The notes: generated by a model not told the origin, from the letters alone. A stretch of DNA of 9,861 bases from Chloroflexota bacterium (GCA_016210395.1 JACQUI010000280.1:1-9861), one strand, 5' to 3'. Positions 1 through 6,019 are shown, counted from the first letter of the stretch. A program made the numbers and translations.

Positions 1-1
1 C

Positions 2-1189
2 ATCCAGGACGTCTTCGAGGCCGTCGGCGCCCACTCCCGAGGCTCCATCAACGACGCCGAGCTTCTGGAGATTGAGCGCCGCGCCTGCCCCGGCGAAGGT
101 TCCTGCGCCGGCCTGTTCACCGCCAACACCATGTCCACCTTCATCGAGGCCCTGGGCATGTCCCTGCCCGGCGACGCCGCCATCCCCGCCGTTGACCCGC
201 GCAAGGCCGAGGAGTGCAAGCTGGCCGGCGAGACCGTCCTGGCCCTGCTGAAGCTGGGCCTCAAGCCCCGCGACATCATGACGCGGGAGGCCTTTGAGAA
301 CGCCATCACCGTGACGCTTGCGATGGGAGGCTCCACGAACCTGGTGCTGCACTCTCTGGCCATGGCCCATGAAGCCGGCGTCAACCTCAGCCTTGACGAC
401 TTCAACCGCATCAGCGACAAGACCCCTTACATCGCTGACATGAAGCCCGGCGGGAAGTACGTCATGGCCGACCTGGGGCGCATCGGCGGCATCGCACAGG
501 TGATGAAGCGGCTGCTGGATGCAAGGCTCCTCCACGGCGACGCCGTCACCGTCACGGGCAAGACCCTGGCTGAAAACCTGAAGGACGTGAAGCTGCGTGA
601 CGACCAGGATATCGTCTACCCCGTGAGCAAGCCCCTGACTCCTACCGGAGGCATGGTCATCATCAAGGGCAATCTGGCCCCAGAGGGCGGTGTTATCAAG
701 GTGGCTGGCAACCAGCACCTCCAGCAAACCGGCCCCGCCAAGGTCTTCGACAGCGAAGCCGACGCCTTTGCCGCCGTGCAGGGCCAGGAGATCAAGGCGG
801 GCGACGTGGTTGTCATCCGGTACGAAGGCCCCAAGGGCGGCCCCGGCATGCGCGAGATGCTTGCGGTCACCGCGGCCCTGGTGGGTCAGGGCCTGGGCGA
901 GAGCGTCGCGCTGCTCACCGACGGGCGCTTCTCCGGCGCGACCCACGGCCTCATGGTCGGCCACGTTGCGCCCGAGGCGGCAAACGGCGGCCCCATCGCC
1001 GTCGTCCGCACCGGCGACATGATCACCGTGGACGCCGTCAACAAGCGCCTGGACATGAAGGTCTCCGACGCGGAGATCAAGCGCCGTTTCCAGGGCTGGC
1101 AGCCCATCCCGCCCCGCGAGACGCGCGGCGCGCTGGCCAAGTACGCCAAGCTCGTCGGCTCCGCTGCCCAGGGAGCGGTGACGGGGTAA
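2..1189 (+). CDS. ilvD: Dihydroxy-acid dehydratase, 3' part (5' end outside the window)
   Basis: IlvD converts 2,3-dihydroxy-isovalerate and 2,3-dihydroxy-3-methylvalerate to the 2-keto acids in cytosolic isoleucine/valine synthesis, using an Fe-S cluster and Mg2+. The frame is open from base 2, so the gene enters from the left and 395 of the usual ~560 residues are present. An internal ATG at 131 is not the start, because the conserved segment CPGEGSCAGLFTANTM lies across it; its second Cys matches the third cluster ligand of the family. Further family blocks seen are GGSTNLVLHSLAMAHEAGV-like sequence near 330-380, DLGRIGGIAQV near 470-500, GGMVIIKGNLAPEGG near 649-690, and LLTDGRFSGATHG near 910-950, whose Ser is the proposed catalytic base. 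The C-terminus is complete. The next ORF begins 9 bases after the stop, so read-through into it is likely. Identification is secure. Confidence 0.97.
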   Translation: MQDVFEAVGAHSRGSINDAELLEIERRACPGEGSCAGLFTANTMSTFIEALGMSLPGDAAIPAVDPRKAEECKLAGETVLALLKLGLKPRDIMTREAFENAITVTLAMGGSTNLVLHSLAMAHEAGVNLSLDDFNRISDKTPYIADMKPGGKYVMADLGRIGGIAQVMKRLLDARLLHGDAVTVTGKTLAENLKDVKLRDDQDIVYPVSKPLTPTGGMVIIKGNLAPEGGVIKVAGNQHLQQTGPAKVFDSEADAFAAVQGQEIKAGDVVVIRYEGPKGGPGMREMLAVTAALVGQGLGESVALLTDGRFSGATHGLMVGHVAPEAANGGPIAVVRTGDMITVDAVNKRLDMKVSDAEIKRRFQGWQPIPPRETRGALAKYAKLVGSAAQGAVTG

Positions 1190-1198
1190 AATGAAAGC

Positions 1199-1564
1199 AT
1201 GGGTACGTTCCTCCACCACATAGAGATCGGCGACCCCCAAGGGCAACGTTACGAGCGCGTAGAGGCTCTAGTGGATACCGGCGCGTCCTACACAACGCTG
1301 CCCGCGTCGCTGCTTCGCAGCCTCGGCGTACAGTCCTTGGGACAACGCCCTTTTGAGCTGGCGGACGAAAGAGTGGTTATGCTCGATATCGGCCAGACCT
1401 GGGTCCGGATCAATGGCTCAGCTATGATTCGAGCCGTCGTTTTCAGTCCAGGCGAAGACAGCATACTTGGTGTGGACACGCTAGAGGGTCTTGGCCTCGC
1501 TGTTGATCCTGTGCGGAAGCGACTTTTCCCCGTTCCTGGATTGCTGAAGCGAGTGCGCGAATAA
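1199..1564 (+). CDS. Small retropepsin-like aspartic protease (clan AA)
   Basis: This 121-residue protein has the layout of a single-domain retropepsin-type aspartyl protease, which would act as a homodimer. ALVDTGAS at residues 23-30 carries the catalytic Asp26-Thr-Gly. A later SILGVDTLEGLGLAVDP segment corresponds to the family's second hydrophobic-Gly motif and the following strand. There is no signal peptide or membrane segment, so it should be cytosolic. The ATG at 1199 is the first in frame after the ilvD stop. The Shine-Dalgarno match is weak, which suggests translation coupled to ilvD. A ten-codon reading from ATG 1191 overlaps it and is not credible. The substrate is unknown; stand-alone bacterial members of this family are poorly characterised. 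Fold assignment is confident, function is not. Confidence 0.82.
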   Translation: MGTFLHHIEIGDPQGQRYERVEALVDTGASYTTLPASLLRSLGVQSLGQRPFELADERVVMLDIGQTWVRINGSAMIRAVVFSPGEDSILGVDTLEGLGLAVDPVRKRLFPVPGLLKRVRE

Positions 1565-1588
1565 GCTGACCAGCGAAAGGAGGTTGGT

Positions 1589-1963
1589 ATGTCGCAAGAG
1601 CAAGGCTTCTGGGAAAAGGCGTGGAGCACAATCAAAAGCGTTCCCGGTATGGGCCTGGAGTCCACTACCGATGCCATGGATACTCTTTCAGGCAAGAAAA
1701 TCGAGGAGCAATTGGAAGAGTTCCGCAAAGTTTTTGCTCCAGTCCTCCTTGGCCTTCACGACCAAGTGAGAGGCCAGGAGCAAAGGCTAGGCCTTCTGGA
1801 AAAAGCTACAGCAGAGCAAGTGGAAAAGACTCGGTCATTTGAGGAAGGGCTGTACTCAATCCGACAACAATTCAAATCGGTGACCACAAGTAGGAACGTA
1901 GCCTTTGTTGCTCTGGGCGTCTCTCTCATTTCACTCGGGGTAGCCCTATGGGCGAGTCCTTAG
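1589..1963 (+). CDS. Hypothetical protein, coiled coil with C-terminal membrane anchor
   Basis: I do not recognise a family. The 124-residue product starts at an ATG with an excellent ribosome site, AAAGGAGG at 1576-1583, five bases upstream, so it is very likely translated. Residues ~36-98 are rich in Glu, Gln, Lys and Leu with heptad-like spacing and probably form a long helix or coiled coil. Residues ~103-122 (VAFVALGVSLISLGVALWAS) form one hydrophobic helix at the extreme C-terminus, giving a tail-anchored topology with most of the protein in the cytoplasm. The stretch looks less GC-rich than ilvD and the cNBD genes. It is 24 bases downstream of the protease ORF and overlaps the next ORF by 16 bases, so the three may be one transcript. 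Confidence 0.7.
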   Translation: MSQEQGFWEKAWSTIKSVPGMGLESTTDAMDTLSGKKIEEQLEEFRKVFAPVLLGLHDQVRGQEQRLGLLEKATAEQVEKTRSFEEGLYSIRQQFKSVTTSRNVAFVALGVSLISLGVALWASP

Positions 1964-2292
1964 AGAGCATAGCCATCTCATACAGAGAAAGGTATGGCCA
2001 GGACAGCCAATCGTATGATCGCCTGAAGGAGCTTGCACAGACACGGGTGACGTTCTACGATGCGTCAGAGGGCACAGCAACCCGGAAACGTGCCACTAGC
2101 GTGTTGAGCCTGATGGGCCCAGCCCTTGAGCACATTGCGAACCCGCTGCTGGGTCCCGCGGCTGGTGTACCAACAGAGGGAACACGCCTAACAGCGGAGA
2201 GATATCTGAGGTTCCAGCAAATGTCTGACAGGCTGGCGTCTGATATAAGCAAACTCAGGAACCTACAACCAGGCCATCGAGCAGATTCTTGA
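1948..2292 (+). CDS. Hypothetical protein overlapping the tail-anchored ORF
   Basis: This 114-residue ORF starts inside the last codons of the preceding gene (16-base overlap), a spacing typical of translational coupling. No family is recognised. The N-terminal half (ESIAISYRERYGQDSQSYDRL) and the C-terminal part (LTAERYLRFQQMSDRLASDISKL) look helical and charged. A Gly/Pro-rich linker lies near residues 66-77 and there is no membrane segment. The last residues (LQPGHRADS) lose helical character abruptly. The +1 frame at the same place reads YNQAIEQILDCKHGLLP before continuing to a stop near 2390, so a frameshift close to 2260 is possible. The ribosome site is weak. It is probably a real gene, but the exact C-terminus is uncertain. 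Confidence 0.5.
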   Translation: MGESLESIAISYRERYGQDSQSYDRLKELAQTRVTFYDASEGTATRKRATSVLSLMGPALEHIANPLLGPAAGVPTEGTRLTAERYLRFQQMSDRLASDISKLRNLQPGHRADS

Positions 2293-2396
2293 CTGCAAAC
2301 ATGGCCTCCTTCCGCGACACCTCGGAAGTCTTCGACCTTGGATGTTGACCCTACCAACCGTCGTTTGGTGCGCACACCTGGCCTCTTGAAGTAGCC

Positions 2397-2828
2397 ATGC
2401 AGCCTCGCATCTCCCTTATCACTCTCGGCGTAGCCGACCTGGAGCGGGCCATCCGCTTCTACCGAGACGGCCTCGGTTTCCCCATGTCCGGCGCCAGCGT
2501 TGCAGGGGAGGTCGCCTTCTTCCGCACCGGCGGCGTCGCGCTGGCCCTGTACCCCCGCCATCTCCTTGCCCACGACGCCAACCTCGCTCCCGAAGGCACA
2601 GGTTTTGGCGGCATCGCCCTGGCCCACAACGTCCGTGCCAAAGAGGAGGTGGACGACGTCATTTCCCAGGCGGTAGCCGCCGGAGGACGCCTCCTCAAGG
2701 CAGCCAGGCAAGCGGACTGGGGCGGCTACTCCGGCTACTTCGCCGACCCGGACGGGCATCCATGGGAAGTGGCCTGGAACCCCTTCTTCCCCTTCGCCGC
2801 CGACGGGACACTGCAGTTACCCCCGTAG
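2397..2828 (+). CDS. VOC-family (glyoxalase/bleomycin-resistance fold) protein
   Basis: A 143-residue single-domain protein with the paired beta-alpha-beta-beta-beta modules of the vicinal oxygen chelate superfamily. Module 1 opens with ISLITLGVADLERAIRFYRD-GLGF (residues 5-28). Module 2 opens near FGGIALAHNV (70-79) and ends in the hallmark GYFADPDGHPWEVAWNP (113-129), with Glu124 in the usual metal-ligand position. The first-module metal residue is not obvious (Leu/Gly at that site), so a classical glyoxalase I reaction is not supported. Members with this pattern are usually annotated as VOC proteins of unknown substrate. No strong Shine-Dalgarno precedes the ATG. It converges with the DUF971 gene, 42 bases away. 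Confidence 0.9.
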   Translation: MQPRISLITLGVADLERAIRFYRDGLGFPMSGASVAGEVAFFRTGGVALALYPRHLLAHDANLAPEGTGFGGIALAHNVRAKEEVDDVISQAVAAGGRLLKAARQADWGGYSGYFADPDGHPWEVAWNPFFPFAADGTLQLPP

Positions 2829-2870
2829 GCCAGAGGAGCGGAAGGCCCTCGAAGCTGGTCCAGGGAAACG

Positions 2871-3218
2871 CTACCCCGGCTGCGGCCCCGTCTTCGCGCC
2901 GGCCTCGGCCTTGGCCTTCCGGCACTCCTCGCACTGGCACAGGCGGCGCAGCGTCTCAAAGGGGTAGATGCCGGTGAGATGGAAGTCGCTCCACAGGAAC
3001 TGCAGGGCGTAGCGGCCCACCTGCGCGTAGTCCAGCGCCTCCACGTCCCGGCGCACGTCTGAAAGACTGATCACCCGCTTGCCGGTAAGCTCATTGACGC
3101 ATTCGGCGCAGCCGCACTGGTACCGCAACGCGCGGTGCTCGTGATAGCCCTGATGGCCATCATCCCAGACAATATGGATGCCGTCCGGCAGCAAGCGGAT
3201 GTCTTTTGGCTCGGGCAT
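2871..3218 (-). CDS. DUF971-family protein (gamma-butyrobetaine hydroxylase-like N-terminal domain)
   Basis: The 115-residue product matches the small DUF971 domain: HIVWDDGHQGYHEHRALRYQCGCAEC (residues 15-40) followed by VGRYALQFLWSDFHLTGIYPFETLRRL (67-93) and a terminal CQCEEC (94-99). The two CxCxxC clusters (Cys35/37/40 and Cys94/96/99) suggest a bound metal, probably Zn. That is inference from the Cys pattern and from the Zn-binding N-terminal domain of gamma-butyrobetaine hydroxylase. Stand-alone members are cytosolic and lack a firmly assigned role; the domain is also found attached to Mrp/ApbC Fe-S carriers. GAGGG lies about seven bases upstream of the ATG. It is transcribed away from the cNBD operon and shares the 3219-3631 intergenic region with it. 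Confidence 0.88.
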   Translation of the reverse strand: MPEPKDIRLLPDGIHIVWDDGHQGYHEHRALRYQCGCAECVNELTGKRVISLSDVRRDVEALDYAQVGRYALQFLWSDFHLTGIYPFETLRRLCQCEECRKAKAEAGAKTGPQPG

Positions 3219-3410
3219 TCGGGTCCCTCAAAGAATCTTCGTCGGCTGAAGCCGCCGCTTCCCGCAGCGGTTCGGCCTTCCCGCTTCAGCGAATCGCTTT
3301 GGTTGCAGGGTAGCAGAAAAGCGGGGCGTGTGCACCCCGCCTCGGAAGAGAGGCGCGCCAAACGGTTACGTTGTAGTTACGAAACCCTTTGTACTAGAAC
3401 ATGCTGCCTT

Positions 3411-3426
3411 TGTGACAGTCATCACA
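3411..3426. promoter_or_regulatory. CRP-like operator, site 1 (perfect TGTGA-N6-TCACA)
   Basis: TGTGACAGTCATCACA matches the classical CRP-family consensus TGTGA-N6-TCACA at all ten defined bases. It is centred at 3418.5, about 90 bases upstream of the predicted transcription start near 3508, a typical class I activator distance. The same palindrome is used by CRP proteins outside enterobacteria, for example mycobacterial CRP. No HTH-containing CRP protein is encoded in this window, so the regulator would be elsewhere in the genome. Confidence 0.6.
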
Positions 3427-3452
3427 TTCACTACCTGGATAACCTGAATCAG

Positions 3453-3470
3453 TTGTGATACTAGGCACAA
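3453..3470. promoter_or_regulatory. CRP-like operator, site 2
   Basis: TTGTGATACTAGGCACAA contains TGTGA-N6-GCACA, one mismatch from the consensus, extended to a five-base outer dyad (TTGTG/CACAA). Its centre (3461.5) is 43 bases from that of site 1, close to four helical turns, so both would lie on the same DNA face. It ends two bases before the -35 hexamer, the position of an activator touching RNA polymerase directly. Confidence 0.55.
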
Positions 3471-3472
3471 AG

Positions 3473-3501
3473 TTGACAAAAACGTCGCGCCCAACTAGCA
3501 T
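3473..3501 (+). promoter_or_regulatory. Sigma70-type promoter of the cNBD operon
   Basis: A consensus -35 hexamer TTGACA (3473-3478), a 17-base spacer and a -10 hexamer TAGCAT (3496-3501, four of six consensus bases) predict transcription starting near 3508. The imperfect -10 and the two CRP-like sites just upstream fit an activator-assisted promoter. No competing promoter of this quality was seen closer to the ATG at 3632. Confidence 0.6.
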
Positions 3502-3527
3502 TCAAACATGTCACATCGTTTGCTAGT
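3494..3527. repeat. Inverted repeat spanning the predicted transcription start
   Basis: ACTAGCA (3494-3500) and TGCTAGT (3521-3527) are exact inverted copies separated by 20 bases. The left arm overlaps the -10 hexamer and the spacer covers the predicted start site. This would suit a repressor operator, or a hairpin at the very 5' end of the message. A CRP-like half site (TCACA at 3511-3515) lies inside the spacer. Confidence 0.4.
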
Positions 3528-3620
3528 GTTCGATTGTCCTCAGCCAGGGAGCGCCCCACAATTTTCGCGTGGCCTCATGGCCATGCCGTGACGCAAACGC
3601 ACTACGTTGCCCACCTGGGC

Positions 3621-3625
3621 GGAGG
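3621..3625 (+). promoter_or_regulatory. Ribosome-binding site fixing the start of the membrane cNBD gene
   Basis: GGAGG lies six bases upstream of ATG 3632. A longer in-frame reading begins at ATG 3569, but it has no such site and adds a charged, Pro/Cys-containing stretch unlike the hydrophobic N-terminus that follows. The shorter start is therefore preferred. Confidence 0.7.
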
Positions 3626-3631
3626 ACGTTG

Positions 3632-4366
3632 ATGATAGCTGAGAACACCGGCAACAAGATACACCCCATTCTGCTCGTCGCGGGCTCTATCGTGGCGGCC
3701 GTCGGCGGGGCCGCCCTCCTGCTCGTTTCCCTCGGCGGATACATCTTGGTCGTGGTTGTGCTGGCCCCGCTGATGTTTTTCGCCGCCGCCGGTTGGCTGT
3801 TCGCCAGCGCGTCCGGCTTCGTTGCCAGGCTCATTGGGGGCGCCGCAAAGGCCCGTTCGTCCCGCAGCCTGGCAACCGTGGGAGGCACAGCGGTCCAGTT
3901 GCCCCACGACGTGGACATATTCCGGGGGCTCTCCTCGGCTCAGATGAGCCAGGTCGCTGCGCTGGGCAGCATCTTGAGCGCTCCCGCAGGGGAAGTCCTG
4001 GGCAAGGCAGGCGAGCGCGGCACGGGCATTTTCATCCTTCTGAGCGGCAGGGCTGAGCTGTCCGCCCGCTCCGGCATGGGAGAGATGACCGTGCGAATTG
4101 CCGAGGAAGGGGAGACGCTGCCGCTGGCCGCCCTTCTTGGCGATGGCGCCCTCATCACCTCAATCACCGCCATGACCGACGTGGAGGTCCTTGCCATCCC
4201 CAGGGATAATCTGCTCGCCCTGTTCAGGAAGCAACCGGACATTGGCTCCCGGCTCTATGCAAACGTGGCCGAAATCCTGGCAGGACGCTACAGAGCGGCT
4301 CTTTTCCACTTTACCTCCGGCACGCAACGCGCATCTGCGCCGGCTGATCTGTGGGCAAACGTGTAG
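3632..4366 (+). CDS. Membrane-anchored cyclic-nucleotide-binding-domain protein without HTH
   Basis: A 244-residue protein. Residues ~12-58 are two closely spaced hydrophobic helices (Gly/Ala/Val-rich, separated near SLGG 33-36), so the N-terminus forms a membrane hairpin. A basic, Ser-rich linker (~65-85) leads to a cNBD at ~93-215: IFRGLSSAQMSQVAAL entry helices, GTGIFILLSGRAEL beta strands, then the phosphate-binding region at 161-180. Where CRP has Gly-Glu and Arg-Ser contacting cAMP, this protein has Leu163-Pro164 and Leu174-Ile175, so ordinary cAMP binding is doubtful. No DNA-binding helix-turn-helix follows. The protein instead ends in LAGRYRAALFHF and DLWANV, almost the same end as the GNAT-cNBD protein two genes downstream. 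It is the first gene of a three-gene operon, 34 bases before the next. It probably acts as a membrane-bound sensor or scaffold rather than a transcription factor; the ligand is unknown. Confidence 0.85.
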   Translation: MIAENTGNKIHPILLVAGSIVAAVGGAALLLVSLGGYILVVVVLAPLMFFAAAGWLFASASGFVARLIGGAAKARSSRSLATVGGTAVQLPHDVDIFRGLSSAQMSQVAALGSILSAPAGEVLGKAGERGTGIFILLSGRAELSARSGMGEMTVRIAEEGETLPLAALLGDGALITSITAMTDVEVLAIPRDNLLALFRKQPDIGSRLYANVAEILAGRYRAALFHFTSGTQRASAPADLWANV

Positions 4367-4400
4367 CTAGCCGTCATTGACCAACTGAAAGGAGGCTCGT

Positions 4401-4907
4401 ATGACTCTGGCGCCTGGCCTCACGAACTCGGTGCTGCTCGCTGGCTTGGAGCACGCACAGCTAGAGAGGATAGCGGCAATTACACGGGTGGTGGACGCCC
4501 CCCGAGGTACTATTGTCATCAGAGAGGGCGATCTCCTGAAAGAGCTATACATCATTGAACAGGGCACGATGAAGCTTACTATGGACGCCCGCCTCTGGGA
4601 GGGCAGCACCACCTTGCGCTGTATCGTGAACGTCATTGGGCCCTACGGCGCCGTCGGTTGGTCGGCGCTTGTAGAGCCAAACCTGGCGACGCTCTCGGCG
4701 CAGGCCAAGACCGATTGCCGCTTGCTTGCGATCAATGGCCAGAGGTTCCTCGGGCTGATGGACCAGGACCCTGTCATGGGGCACAAGGTGATGAAGGCGC
4801 TGGCAGGGCTCGTGGCCGACCGCCTTGAAGCGACGCGGCAATGCCTGTTGTCGGAAAAAGTGGCGGACCTCATGCGGCACCCCGTTATGGGCCGCGTCCT
4901 CGTATAA
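4401..4907 (+). CDS. Stand-alone cyclic-nucleotide-binding-domain protein (CRP-like, no HTH)
   Basis: The 168-residue product is one cNBD plus a C-terminal helix. It begins VLLAGLEHAQLERIAAITRV (residues 11-30), with the barrel motif GTIVIREGDLLKELYIIEQGTMKL (36-59) typical of CRP/FNR proteins. The phosphate-binding region (83-102, GAVGWSALVEPNLATLSAQA) lacks the Glu and Arg used for cAMP, resembling CRP/FNR branches that bind other ligands. The long helix KVMKALAGLVADRLEATRQCLL (119-140) corresponds to the CRP dimerisation helix. The chain stops near residue 168, where the HTH domain would begin, so it could dimerise but not bind DNA by that route. GAAAGGAGG sits five bases upstream of the ATG. 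It is less similar to the two flanking genes than they are to each other. It may be a dimer partner or ligand-sensing subunit of that system. Confidence 0.85.
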   Translation: MTLAPGLTNSVLLAGLEHAQLERIAAITRVVDAPRGTIVIREGDLLKELYIIEQGTMKLTMDARLWEGSTTLRCIVNVIGPYGAVGWSALVEPNLATLSAQAKTDCRLLAINGQRFLGLMDQDPVMGHKVMKALAGLVADRLEATRQCLLSEKVADLMRHPVMGRVLV

Positions 4908-4930
4908 GTCCCCGGTCTGAAGTTGTGCGA

Positions 4931-4939
4931 AGGAGGAGG
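4931..4939 (+). promoter_or_regulatory. Ribosome-binding site fixing the start of the GNAT-cNBD gene
   Basis: AGGAGGAGG precedes ATG 4943, with the first GGAGG six bases from the codon. The reading frame is open further left to an ATG at 4841, but that stretch lies inside the preceding gene, is Pro/Arg-rich and has no ribosome site. The GNAT fold starts right after 4943. Confidence 0.8.
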
Positions 4940-4942
4940 CCG

Positions 4943-6019
4943 ATGATTCCTCCTGTGAACCTGCGACCAGCGACCAGAGACGACGTCTCAAGGGTCCACC
5001 GGTGGCTCCATGACCGCGCGGTCTATGACTCCTGGTTCGGCCTCGACCCCCTGGGCAGGCCGGTGCACATCGGCTATTCGCCGCCGGAAGTCCTGCAACA
5101 GTGCGCAGACGACTGGCAGGCGTTTCTCAACGTCAACCACCACAAGGTCCTCTCTGTCCATGCCCTGGAGGAAGGCCACATAGGCGAGGCGCAGCTCCAC
5201 TTCGTAGACGGCGAAACCAGGAGCGCCGAGGTCTTTGTGCTTATTGGGCGACCTTCCTTGTGGCGCAGGGGCTACGGCACGGCAGCGACCGTCAAACTTC
5301 TTGACTATTGCTTCTACACCTACGGCCTGGAGGAGATATTTGCCGCCGTTCCGGAAGCGAACGCTTCCGCTATTGCGCTCTTCCAACGCATAGGCTTCAC
5401 TATTGAGGGGACCCAAAGCGCGAGCCGCTATCGCAAGCAGCCCTGTCTGCTGCTTGCCCTGCGGGAGCCGGCGTTTCAGCAGCGGCGTAGCTGGCTGGTT
5501 GAGCCGGTTTCACGTCTGGGCGAGGCGGCCGTCGGACAGGTATTGGCCAGGCCGGCGTGTATGCAGATGGACATCCTCAGAGGCCTCTCCCGTGAGCAGC
5601 GCGCTGCAGTAGTTGCCCTCAGCTCGCCTATGAAGGTCCCAGCAGGGTGGGAGATGGGCAAAGCGCAGCATCCGGGCGACTGCCTGTATTTCATCCTCGA
5701 AGGGCTGGCCGAGCTGACCGCCTCATCCAGTCTTGGAGAGGTAACGGTCCGCATAGCCCACGAGGGAGAGGCGTTGCCTCTGGCGTCCCTCCTGGGTCAG
5801 GGCAGGCTTATTACCTCCATCACAGCAATGACGGAGATGGAGGTGCTGGCTGTGCCCCGTTCCCGGTTCAAGGACTTGTGCGCCAAACGCCCTGACATAG
5901 GCAACCTGGTCAACGCCAACATGGCGGAGACCCTTGCAGGCCGGTACAAGGCGGCTCTGGCGCACTTCGCTTCGATGACGCAGCGCGTCGCGACAGCGGA
6001 CCTGTGGGCCAACATCTAG
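4943..6019 (+). CDS. GNAT acetyltransferase fused to a cyclic-nucleotide-binding domain
   Basis: A 358-residue two-domain protein. Residues ~5-175 are a GNAT acetyltransferase of the RimJ/RimL type: VNLRPATRDDVSRVHRWL at the start, an acetyl-CoA loop within LIGRPSLWRRGYGTAA (100-115; Gly110-x-Gly112), and EANASAIALFQRIGFTIEGT (138-157). GNAT proteins move an acetyl group from acetyl-CoA to an amine, on a protein or small molecule. After a linker, residues ~205-335 are a cNBD about 60% identical by eye, without gaps until the last residues, to the membrane cNBD gene of this operon. Both share LPLAxLLGxGxLITSITAM, LAGRYxAAL and a DLWAN ending. Pro279 and Leu289 replace the cAMP-contacting Glu and Arg, though Arg288 is adjacent. 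The arrangement is the reverse of mycobacterial Pat, where the cNBD comes first. It likely acetylates a target under control of a ligand or the membrane partner; substrate unknown. Confidence 0.88.
   Translation: MIPPVNLRPATRDDVSRVHRWLHDRAVYDSWFGLDPLGRPVHIGYSPPEVLQQCADDWQAFLNVNHHKVLSVHALEEGHIGEAQLHFVDGETRSAEVFVLIGRPSLWRRGYGTAATVKLLDYCFYTYGLEEIFAAVPEANASAIALFQRIGFTIEGTQSASRYRKQPCLLLALREPAFQQRRSWLVEPVSRLGEAAVGQVLARPACMQMDILRGLSREQRAAVVALSSPMKVPAGWEMGKAQHPGDCLYFILEGLAELTASSSLGEVTVRIAHEGEALPLASLLGQGRLITSITAMTEMEVLAVPRSRFKDLCAKRPDIGNLVNANMAETLAGRYKAALAHFASMTQRVATADLWANI

Larger units (their letters stand above)
3219..3631. other. Divergent intergenic region between DUF971 gene and cNBD operon
   Basis: These 413 bases hold no convincing gene. 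Nearest the DUF971 start is a GC-rich stretch with an 8-bp inverted repeat (GCTGAAGC at 3245-3252 and GCTTCAGC at 3283-3290) that could fold in its 5' leader. From about 3360 the sequence becomes AT-richer and carries two CRP-like palindromes, a sigma70-type promoter and a further inverted repeat, all oriented to serve the cNBD operon. A leader of about 120 bases then precedes the first cNBD start codon. Confidence 0.75.

Noticed and set aside
2055..2759. Long 234-codon minus-strand reading frame opposite the VOC gene
   Set aside because: It lies antisense to a clearly recognisable VOC-family protein and to the preceding ORF, has no ribosome site, and its translation is low-complexity Gly/Val/Arg-rich with no recognisable domain. 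It is a by-product of GC-rich codon bias.
3245..3290. Hairpin-forming leader of the DUF971 gene considered as a riboswitch
   Set aside because: Only an 8-bp inverted repeat and GC-rich filler are visible; no conserved aptamer core of a known class was recognised.
3569..3631. Upstream start for the membrane cNBD gene at ATG 3569
   Set aside because: It has no ribosome site; the added residues are charged with Cys/Pro and would precede a good two-helix membrane N-terminus that starts at 3632 behind GGAGG.
4841..4942. Upstream extension of the GNAT-cNBD gene to an ATG at 4841
   Set aside because: The extension overlaps the end of the preceding cNBD gene in another frame, is Pro/Arg-rich and lacks a ribosome site, whereas ATG 4943 has AGGAGGAGG just upstream and begins the GNAT fold.
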